Source: JANOGU01 sp964499865 (GTDB lineage: Bacteria > Pseudomonadota > Alphaproteobacteria > Rhodobacterales > Rhodobacteraceae). Taken from it: a stretch of 7,846 bases of DNA. Position numbers and translations under genes: made by a program. Of this stretch, positions 1 through 4,322 are shown piece by piece. Below the pieces are notes generated by a model. That model saw only the letters and a program-made list of their open reading frames with translations, was not told the origin of the DNA and did not search any database. The DNA lies in the NCBI GenBank assembly GCA_964499865.1, contig CAZCPY010000138.1, forward strand, positions 1-7,846, in the 5' to 3' direction. The first letter of the stretch is position 1, and the number at the start of each line of letters is the position of its first letter.

Positions 1-48
1 CGGCCTGCCACCCCTCACAAGGGTGAACAACCTGATGAGAACTCACAG

Positions 49-663
49 CTAGGTGAGGGCGACCTTGACACCGAGAAGCGCGAGGATGCCGCCGAAGGTG
101 CGGTCGATGCGGGACTTGAGACGGGCATAGGCGCGGCGCGGGCCGTCGAAAGAGAAGGCGCGGGCGACCGCGAGGTTGCAGAGGAACTCGTTGAGGAAGA
201 TCGCGACGAGCAGGGCGGCAAGCCAGGGGGCGGTGGTGCCTCGGGGGACGGTGCCGATGAAGACGGCGCCGAAGAAGACGGCAGTTTTGGGGTTGGCAAG
301 CTGCGTCAGGAGGCCCAGCCGCAGCGCGGACAGGCCGCTGCGGGGCGGCGCGTCGTCTGCCGGGCCGGTGAGTGGGTCATGGGCGTGGCGCCACATCCCG
401 ACGGCGAGCCAGAGCAGGAAGGCCCCGCCCGCGAGCCTGAAGGCCCAGAGCAGCGTGGGCGCAAGCTCGAAGAGGAGCGCGAGCCCGAAGATCGCCGCCA
501 CCGCCCAGACCACGGCGCCCAGGCCGATGCCCACGGCCAGCCAGGCGCCCACGCGCAGGCCTTCGGTCACGCCGGTGCGCGCCGTCATCAGGACCGCGGG
601 CCCCGGCGAGGCGGCAGCCGCGAGGTGCAGCAAGTAAGCCGCGAGGAAGGCCGGAAGGGTCAT
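49..663 (-). CDS. LysE/RhtB-family amino-acid exporter
   Basis: A 204-residue inner-membrane protein of the LysE/RhtB exporter family, which moves amino acids or related small metabolites out of the cell; the substrate cannot be read from sequence. The family's N-terminal signature appears as ASPGPAVLMTARTG (residues 18-31), and the central motif as NPKTAVFF (124-131). Hydrophobic segments lie at about 3-24, 38-66, 70-92, 113-138, 146-168 and 188-203, matching the usual six-segment, roughly 205-residue layout. The loop at 93-112 is polar and proline-rich. The ATG at 663 was chosen because the family signature begins right after it. That ATG overlaps the fabI stop codon (ATGA), so the gene is probably translated by coupling to fabI. 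A longer reading back to 852 would run inside fabI and adds only Arg-rich, non-homologous sequence. Family assignment is firm; substrate is unknown. Confidence 0.9.
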   Translation of the reverse strand: MTLPAFLAAYLLHLAAAASPGPAVLMTARTGVTEGLRVGAWLAVGIGLGAVVWAVAAIFGLALLFELAPTLLWAFRLAGGAFLLWLAVGMWRHAHDPLTGPADDAPPRSGLSALRLGLLTQLANPKTAVFFGAVFIGTVPRGTTAPWLAALLVAIFLNEFLCNLAVARAFSFDGPRRAYARLKSRIDRTFGGILALLGVKVALT

Positions 664-1475
664 TCCCTGCCCTTCGTCGCGTCGATGTCGGGGGCGTCGA
701 CCGCCTTCATGCCGACGACGTGGTAGCCCGCGTCGACATGCAGGATTTCGCCGGTGGTGCCGGAGCCGAGGTCCGACAGCAGGAACAGCGCGGCCTTGCC
801 GACCTCGTCCTGCGTCACGTTGCGGCGCAGGGGCGAGTTCAGTTCGTTCCATTTCATGATGTAGCGGAAATCGCCGATGCCGGACGCCGCAAGCGTCTTG
901 ATCGGACCGGCGGAGATGGCGTTGACGCGGATGCCGTCGCGGCCGAGATCCTCGGCGATGTATTTGACCGAGGTTTCAAGCGCCGCCTTGGCCAGCCCCA
1001 TGACGTTGTAGTGCGGCATGACCTTTTCGGCGCCGTAGTAGGTCAGCGTCAGCAGCGACCCGCCGTTCGGCATCATCGCCGCCGCCCGGCGGGCGACGGC
1101 GGTGAAGGAATGGACCGAGATGTCCATCGTCATGCGGAAGTTCGCGGCAGAGGTGTCGACGTAGCGGCCGCGCAGTTCCGACTTGTCGGAAAAGCCGATG
1201 GCGTGGACGAGAAAATCGAGCGTCCCCCATTCGTCGCGCAGGCGGGCGAACAGCGCGTCGATCGAGGCCTCGTCGGCCACGTCGCATTCGGCCAGGAAGG
1301 GCGTGCCGAGCGTCGCCGCGAGCGGTTCGACGCGCTTTCGGAGCGCCTCGCCCTGGTAGGAGAAGGCCAGCGCGGCGCCCTGTCCGGCGGCCTGCCTGGC
1401 GATGCCCCAGGCGATGGACTTGTCGTTGGCAAGCCCCATGATGAGGCCGCGCTTGCCCGCCAGCAGTCCCGCCAT
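660..1475 (-). CDS. fabI: enoyl-[acyl-carrier-protein] reductase (NADH), FabI
   Basis: Cytoplasmic enzyme of type II fatty-acid synthesis that reduces trans-2-enoyl-ACP to acyl-ACP, the last step of each elongation cycle; the family is the target of triclosan. The product has 271 residues, normal for FabI. It shows the atypical short-chain dehydrogenase nucleotide-binding motif GLANDKSIAWG (14-24), the HAIGFSDK segment (91-98), and the FabI active site with Tyr146, Tyr156 and Lys163 (Y-x6-K in YNVMGLAK). The SAGPIKTLAASGI substrate-loop region (188-200) and a C-terminal HVDAGYHVVGM segment (246-256) follow. The ATG at 1475 gives the standard N-terminus (MAGLLAGKRGLIMG); the in-frame extension upstream is Pro/Arg-rich and not FabI-like. 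A possible promoter lies just upstream. The LysE-type gene overlaps its stop codon, so the two form an operon. No key residue is missing. Confidence 0.97.
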   Translation of the reverse strand: MAGLLAGKRGLIMGLANDKSIAWGIARQAAGQGAALAFSYQGEALRKRVEPLAATLGTPFLAECDVADEASIDALFARLRDEWGTLDFLVHAIGFSDKSELRGRYVDTSAANFRMTMDISVHSFTAVARRAAAMMPNGGSLLTLTYYGAEKVMPHYNVMGLAKAALETSVKYIAEDLGRDGIRVNAISAGPIKTLAASGIGDFRYIMKWNELNSPLRRNVTQDEVGKAALFLLSDLGSGTTGEILHVDAGYHVVGMKAVDAPDIDATKGRE

Positions 1476-1503
1476 CCCTGACCCCCGTCGCCTTCTTGGT
1501 CCA

Positions 1504-1532
1504 CCTCTAGGCGAAGGCCCGGGGGCGGGCAA
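1504..1532 (-). promoter_or_regulatory. putative fabI promoter
   Basis: On the minus strand, TTGCCC (1527-1532) and TAGAGG (1504-1509) are separated by exactly 17 bases and would give a short leader before the fabI ATG at 1475. The -35 agrees well with the sigma-70 consensus in its TTG, while the -10 agrees only in part. Called by eye; in DNA this GC-rich such matches can arise by chance. Confidence 0.35.
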
Positions 1533-1548
1533 GGGCTGCGGCGGGGCG

Positions 1549-1566
1549 GTCCTGCGTCAGCAGGAC
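1549..1566 (-). terminator. hairpin at the stop codon of copy A
   Basis: GTCCTGC (1549-1555) and GCAGGAC (1560-1566) form a perfect 7-bp stem with a 4-base loop. The loop contains the TGA stop of the 74-residue protein. No T-run follows on either strand, so it is only a possible weak terminator or 3'-end stabiliser separating copy A from fabI. Confidence 0.3.
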
Positions 1567-1781
1567 AGGGCGCAGCCGGACTTGCGCCGCTCGCCGCCGC
1601 CGCCCGAGGCGGCGGCGGCGACCAGCAGCAGCAGGATCACGGGCACGATGATCCCGGCGGACGACGACGAGGTCGCGGCCTCGACGACGTCGGGTTCCAT
1701 CACCGGTTCGGCCAGGCCGCCGGCAAGGGCGGGCAGGGCGGCGAAGGCGGTGAGGGACATGGCGAGGGAGAGGCGGCGCAT
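1557..1781 (-). CDS. small secreted/membrane protein, paralogue copy A (GLAEPVMEP family)
   Basis: A 74-residue protein of unknown function. It opens with a signal-peptide-like stretch (residues 1-20, Arg-rich start, hydrophobic core, ALA-type cleavage site). A short acidic/proline segment GGLAEPVMEPDVVEAA follows, then a Ser run (SSSS), one hydrophobic helix with an IIVP start (about 44-58), a glycine run and a basic tail. The tail ends with two cysteines (C70 and C74), which copy B lacks. The ATG at 1781 was chosen because it starts the signal peptide and is preceded by GGAG with 7-base spacing. Residues 20-62 are almost identical to copy B next door, so the two arose by tandem duplication. 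The general architecture resembles small proteins I associate with Rhodobacterales genomes. No enzymatic motif is visible. It could be a short envelope-associated peptide; the role is unknown. Confidence 0.75.
   Translation of the reverse strand: MRRLSLAMSLTAFAALPALAGGLAEPVMEPDVVEAATSSSSAGIIVPVILLLLVAAAASGGGGERRKSGCALSC
1601..1731 (-). repeat. tandem paralogue repeat, copy A half
   Basis: About 130 bases match 2136-2266 in the same orientation at an offset of 535, with 10 mismatches counted by eye (about 92% identity). The block codes for the shared segment from the end of the signal peptide through the hydrophobic helix. Eight of the ten changes are synonymous; the other two give Asp/Glu and Val/Ile. 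Confidence 0.85.
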
Positions 1782-1811
1782 GGGGAGACTCCGGTTTGCC
1801 ATTATCGAAGA

Positions 1812-1840
1812 GGGTTGCACCCCGCGCCGCTGCGCGTCAA
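1812..1840 (-). promoter_or_regulatory. putative promoter of copy A, similar to that of copy B
   Basis: On the minus strand, TTGACG (1835-1840) is followed after 11 bases by GGGGT (1819-1823). The -10 position at 17-base spacing reads CAACCC (1812-1817), a poor match. The same TTGACG-N11-GGGGT-N-CA arrangement stands upstream of copy B, which is the main reason for the call. A 5'-leader of roughly 25-30 bases would precede the ATG at 1781. Confidence 0.4.
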
Positions 1841-1853
1841 GCGCCGGCGCGGG
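1821..1853 (-). terminator. strong hairpin between copies B and A
   Basis: CCCGCGCCG (1821-1829) pairs perfectly with CGGCGCGGG (1845-1853). Inside, GCGC/GCGC can add four more pairs around the loop GTCAA. It sits about 40 bases past the stop of copy B, so it may end that transcript. No T-run follows. The TTGACG box proposed for copy A falls inside the hairpin loop and inner stem. Confidence 0.4.
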
Positions 1854-1890
1854 ATTTCATCAATAACAACCAGTGGTTGCGGGCCGAACC

Positions 1891-2319
1891 TCAGTGCAGG
1901 CGGGTGAACGGCACGGGCAGGCGGGCGTAGTCCACCGTCAGCATGCCGTCGTGGCGGGGGGTGACGGCCTGGGGCGCGCGGTCCAGCAGGTCCTGGGCCA
2001 TCACGCCCTGCCAGATGCCCGGGCGGTCGCGGTAGCGCCAGGAATAGACCGCATGGCCGGCCTGCATGCCCATCCACTGGATGTCGGTCTTCAGGCGGAG
2101 GTCGGACGCCTGGTCCCCCTCGCGGTCCGACCCTCCGCCCGAGGCGGCGGCGGCGATCAACAGCAGCAGGATGACCGGCACGATGATCCCGGCCGAGGAG
2201 GAGGAGGTCGCGGCCTCGACGACTTCGGGCTCCATCACCGGTTCGGCCAGGCCGCCGGCAAGGGCGGCACCGGTCGTCAGGGCAAGGGCGGCAGTTCCGG
2301 AGAGAAGAAGGCGGCGCAT
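1891..2319 (-). CDS. membrane-anchored small protein with S74-like (intramolecular chaperone) C-terminal domain, paralogue copy B
   Basis: A 142-residue protein. It has a signal-peptide-like start (1-21, ALA-type cleavage site), the shared segment GGLAEPVMEPEVVEAA, an SSSS run and one hydrophobic helix (about 44-59). A Gly/Asp/Glu linker (60-71) leads to a C-terminal domain (72-142). That domain carries the hallmarks of the peptidase S74 / tail-fibre intramolecular chaperone family: SDLRLK (72-77), an aromatic YSWRY strand, GVMAQDLL (105-112), P-x-AV and a VDYARL segment (129-134). In S74 proteins the Ser and Lys of S-D-x-R-x-K form the self-cleavage dyad; here these are Ser72 and Lys77. The domain is short (about 71 residues) and lacks the usual long helical tail and any upstream fibre. 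The ATG at 2319 begins the signal peptide and has AAGGA 7 bases before it. Whether it cleaves itself is inference. Confidence 0.85.
   Translation of the reverse strand: MRRLLLSGTAALALTTGAALAGGLAEPVMEPEVVEAATSSSSAGIIVPVILLLLIAAAASGGGSDREGDQASDLRLKTDIQWMGMQAGHAVYSWRYRDRPGIWQGVMAQDLLDRAPQAVTPRHDGMLTVDYARLPVPFTRLH
2136..2266 (-). repeat. tandem paralogue repeat, copy B half
   Basis: Partner of the block at 1601-1731. The four-serine run is written with mostly TCC codons here and mostly TCG codons in copy A, one of several synonymous differences. The match stops on one side in the signal peptide and on the other at the glycine run, where the two proteins take unrelated tails. Confidence 0.85.
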
Positions 2320-2352
2320 CGGGCGATCCTTTTCGGGGTGAGGGCGCGTCGG

Positions 2353-2381
2353 ATGCTGGACCCCGGCAGAGGTTGCGTCAA
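2353..2381 (-). promoter_or_regulatory. putative promoter of copy B
   Basis: On the minus strand, TTGACG (2376-2381) is followed after 11 bases by GGGGT (2360-2364). At 17-base spacing comes CAGCAT (2353-2358), which matches TATAAT at three positions. The arrangement is the same as upstream of copy A. It would start a leader of about 25-30 bases before the ATG at 2319. Confidence 0.45.
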
Positions 2382-2392
2382 GCGGCGCCTGC

Positions 2393-2421
2393 TTGCCGGG
2401 GGCGCGGTGGCGGGCTAGGTC
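2393..2421 (+). promoter_or_regulatory. putative pdxH promoter
   Basis: TTGCCG (2393-2398) and TAGGTC (2416-2421) lie 17 bases apart, about 30 bases before the pdxH ATG. The -10 matches the consensus weakly. It is back to back with the copy B promoter, as expected for a divergent intergenic region of 131 bases. Confidence 0.3.
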
Positions 2422-2450
2422 GCCAGCCGCAGGTGCAGGGGGGGACGGCC

Positions 2451-3065
2451 ATGGCAGACCGGGGCGGGATTTTCGCGGGCGACGACCCTTTTGCCCTCGC
2501 GCAAGCCTGGCTGGCCGAGGCGGAAAAGACCGAACCGAACGACCCCAACGCGATCGCGCTGGCCACGGTCGACGCAGGCGGACTGCCCAACGTGCGCATG
2601 GTCCTGCTGAAGGAGATCGAGGCCGACGGGCAGGGCGGCGGGGGCTTCGTGTTCTACACCAACTACGGGTCGGTCAAGGCGCGCGAGGCGGAGGGCGCGG
2701 GCAAGGCGGCCTTCGTGCTGCACTGGAAGTCGCTGCGCCGCCAGATCCGGGTGCGCGGCACCGTCAGCCGCGAGGAGGGGCCGCAGGCGGATGCCTATTT
2801 CGCCAGCCGCAGCCTGAAATCGCGCCTGGGCGCCTGGGCCAGCCGCCAGTCGCAGCCCCTGTCCTCGCGCGCGGCGCTGGTGGCCGAGGTGGCCAAGGTG
2901 ACCGCACGCCACGGCATCGCCCCGTCCCGGCCGCCGTTCTGGGGCGGCTTGCGCATCACGCCGGTCGAGATCGAGTTCTGGGCCGACGGCGATTTCCGCC
3001 TGCACGACCGGTTTCGCTGGACGCGGGACACGGGCGGATGGGACGTGCAGCGGTTGAACCCCTGA
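2451..3065 (+). CDS. pdxH: pyridoxamine/pyridoxine 5'-phosphate oxidase
   Basis: Cytoplasmic FMN enzyme that oxidises pyridoxine 5'-phosphate or pyridoxamine 5'-phosphate to pyridoxal 5'-phosphate, the last step of vitamin B6 synthesis and salvage. The 204-residue product has the family's normal length. Visible motifs are RMVLLKEI (49-56) and FVFYTNYGSVKARE (66-79) in the FMN-binding split barrel, W-K-S-L-R-R-Q-I-R-V-R-G (92-103), the SRxSxP-like segment SRQSQP (131-136), and the C-terminal substrate signature WGGLRITPVEIEFW (164-177) followed by RLHDRFRW (183-190) and a terminal RLNP. The ATG at 2451 follows a purine-rich GGGGGGGA ribosome site; the reading frame remains open back to 2373, but that stretch is not family sequence. 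It is transcribed divergently from copy B. The gap to the cold-shock gene is 117 bases, so they may be separate transcripts. All expected residues seem present. Confidence 0.97.
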   Translation: MADRGGIFAGDDPFALAQAWLAEAEKTEPNDPNAIALATVDAGGLPNVRMVLLKEIEADGQGGGGFVFYTNYGSVKAREAEGAGKAAFVLHWKSLRRQIRVRGTVSREEGPQADAYFASRSLKSRLGAWASRQSQPLSSRAALVAEVAKVTARHGIAPSRPPFWGGLRITPVEIEFWADGDFRLHDRFRWTRDTGGWDVQRLNP

Positions 3066-3120
3066 GCGCAACCCCCGGAGGCATCTCCCGGAACTGCGCG
3101 GCATTTTCGCGGTGCGCCCC

Positions 3121-3149
3121 TTGCGCAAGCGCGCAATCTCGCGGCAAAT
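3121..3149 (+). promoter_or_regulatory. putative cold-shock gene promoter with an inverted repeat
   Basis: TTGCGC (3121-3126) and GCAAAT (3144-3149) are 17 bases apart and would start transcription about 25-30 bases before the ATG at 3183. The -35 overlaps an inverted repeat, TTGCGC-AAGC-GCGCAA (3121-3136), which could be an operator or a chance feature of GC-rich DNA. Confidence 0.3.
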
Positions 3150-3182
3150 CGAACATGCGACCAACTGGGGAAGTGGCGCGGA

Positions 3183-3701
3183 ATGGACGAAGACGCAAAG
3201 GACCTGCCGGTCGTGCAGGGCCATGTGAAATGGTTTGACCCGACGAAGGGCTTCGGCTTTGTCGTCGCCGAAGGCGTGGCAAGCGACATCCTTTTGCACG
3301 CCAACGTGCTGCGCAACTACGGCCAGGGGTCGGTCGCCGATGGCGCGGCGGTCACGCTGCGGGTGCAGCAGACGGGCCGCGGCGTGCAGGCGGTCGAGGT
3401 GCTGTCGGTCGAGCCGCCGCCGGGCCAGCCGGACGAGGCCGGGCCGGGTCTGGCGCCCGAGGTTCTGGCGTTGCCACTGGAACCGGCGCGGGTTAAATGG
3501 TTCGACAAGGGCAAGGGCTTCGGCTTTGCCAACGTGTTCGGACGCAGCGAAGACGTGTTCATCCATGTCGAGGTGCTGCGCCAGTCGGGCCTTGCCGACC
3601 TTGCCGCGGGCGAGGCGGTGGCGCTGCGCACGGTCGAGGGTCGGCGGGGACGGATGGCGGCACAGGTGGTGGCATGGGAAAACGCGGCACGACAGGTCTG
3701 A
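3183..3701 (+). CDS. double cold-shock-domain protein
   Basis: A 172-residue cytoplasmic protein with two cold-shock (OB-fold) nucleic-acid-binding domains, unlike the single-domain CspA type of about 70 residues. Domain 1 spans about 11-76, with GHVKWFDPTKGFGFV including the RNP1-like KGFGFV (22-27) and the RNP2-like DILLHANVL (35-43). A proline/acid-rich linker (77-99) separates it from domain 2 (about 100-165), with ARVKWFDKGKGFGF and DVFIHVEVL (124-132). The family binds single-stranded RNA or DNA and can act as an RNA chaperone. The usual RNP2 VFVH reads ILLH in domain 1 and VFIH in domain 2, so domain 2 is the more canonical. The ATG at 3183 is preceded by GGGGAAG. The last 28 bases overlap the DUF192 gene in another frame, which suggests co-translation. 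Tandem-domain versions are common in alphaproteobacteria. The regulatory target is unknown. Confidence 0.93.
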   Translation: MDEDAKDLPVVQGHVKWFDPTKGFGFVVAEGVASDILLHANVLRNYGQGSVADGAAVTLRVQQTGRGVQAVEVLSVEPPPGQPDEAGPGLAPEVLALPLEPARVKWFDKGKGFGFANVFGRSEDVFIHVEVLRQSGLADLAAGEAVALRTVEGRRGRMAAQVVAWENAARQV

Positions 3702-4150
3702 TCCTCTGGCTGGCGATGGCGGGCGCCGCCCCGGCTGCGGACTGCCGCCCGGAACAGGCCGAACTGCGCACCTCCGCCGGATCGGTCGTCCGCTTCACCG
3801 TCGAGATCGCCGACGAGCCGGCCGAGACGGCGCGCGGCCTGATGTTCCGCGAAAGCCTGCCGCGGTCTTCGGGGATGCTGTTCCTCTATCCGCGCCCGCA
3901 ACGGGCCAGCTTCTGGATGGAGAACACGCTGATCCCGCTGGACATGATCTTCATCGACGCGACCGGCACGGTGACGCGGGTGCATGAAAATGCCGTGCCG
4001 CGGGACCGCACGCCCATCGACGGCGGCGAAGGTGTCAAGGCGGTGCTGGAAATCAACGGCGGGCTGGCGGGGCGCCTCGGGATCGCCCCCGGCACGGTGC
4101 TGCGCCATCCCGCGCTGGATCAGGGCGCGGCGGCCTGGCCCTGCGACTGA
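3674..4150 (+). CDS. secreted DUF192 family protein
   Basis: A 158-residue protein with a signal peptide (about 1-22: basic start, LILWLAMAGAAPAA core and cleavage region) and a DUF192 domain over about 30-148. Recognisable family blocks are ETARGLMFRESL (51-62), GMLFLYP (67-73), FWMENTLIPLDMIFID (80-95) and VKAVLEINGG...GIAPGT (121-141). The function of DUF192 is not established; the domain is a compact all-beta fold found mostly in exported proteins. The ATG at 3674 was chosen because it begins the signal peptide and has AGGTGG a few bases before it; it lies inside the 3' end of the cold-shock gene (28-base overlap), so the two are almost certainly one transcript. Cys24 just after the likely cleavage site is not in a proper lipobox, so a lipoprotein is unlikely. 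A second cysteine is next to the C-terminus (C157). Confidence 0.9.
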   Translation: MGKRGTTGLILWLAMAGAAPAADCRPEQAELRTSAGSVVRFTVEIADEPAETARGLMFRESLPRSSGMLFLYPRPQRASFWMENTLIPLDMIFIDATGTVTRVHENAVPRDRTPIDGGEGVKAVLEINGGLAGRLGIAPGTVLRHPALDQGAAAWPCD

Positions 4151-4178
4151 CGTCCCCACCGTCCGGGATGCAGGGCGC

Positions 4179-4206
4179 TTCCCTCCCCCCCCCCTGGGGG
4201 AGGGAG
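4179..4206. terminator. G/C-run hairpin after the DUF192 gene
   Basis: CCCTCCCCC (4181-4189) and GGGGGAGGG (4196-4204) form a perfect 9-bp stem, with one further T-A pair outside, around a 6-base loop. It lies 30 bases past the DUF192 stop, between convergent genes, and reads equally well on both strands. No T-run follows. It is probably part of a bidirectional end-of-transcript region or a dispersed palindromic repeat. Confidence 0.45.
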
Positions 4207-4240
4207 AGGGTGGGGGGGCACCCGGCGGCCGTTCGCTGGA

Positions 4241-4276
4241 GCCCCCCTCTCCGCCCCACGAGGGGAAGTGGGGGGC
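4241..4276. repeat. second G/C-run inverted repeat between DUF192 gene and ptsP
   Basis: GCCCCCC (4241-4247) pairs with GGGGGGC (4270-4276), with an inner CCCC/GGGG pair (4254-4257 and 4262-4265) around ACGA. The left arm could also pair with the G-run at about 4212-4218, giving alternative folds. The stretch 4179-4276 contains no credible gene. Its look (CCTCTCC...GAGGGG...) resembles dispersed intergenic repeats seen in GC-rich Rhodobacterales genomes. Confidence 0.4.
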
Positions 4277-4322
4277 GCCTTTCCGGCAGGTGGCCAGTCC
4301 TGACCCGCCAGCGCCGCCGTGA

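Noticed and set aside
1..48. Possible terminator after the LysE-type gene
   Set aside because: Only short 5-bp pairings (CACCC/GGGTG and CTCAC/GTGAG, the latter spanning the stop codon) and no T-run; too weak to list.
720..1481. A 253-codon plus-strand frame opposite fabI
   Set aside because: Antisense shadow of fabI with Arg/Gly/Val-rich composition and no recognisable family.
1475..1556. Possible remnant of an S74-like tail downstream of copy A
   Set aside because: Reading this stretch on the minus strand gave nothing like SDxRxK or the VDYARL block; it is better explained as the fabI promoter region.
1671..1680. Trinucleotide tract (ACG)n in copy A and (AGG)n at 2206-2215 in copy B as phase-variable microsatellites
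   Set aside because: The tracts are only three to four units, in frame, and encode the same serine run; length changes would not shift the frame.
2415..3566. A 383-codon minus-strand frame across pdxH and the cold-shock gene
   Set aside because: It spans two well-supported plus-strand genes and the gap between them, with shadow composition.
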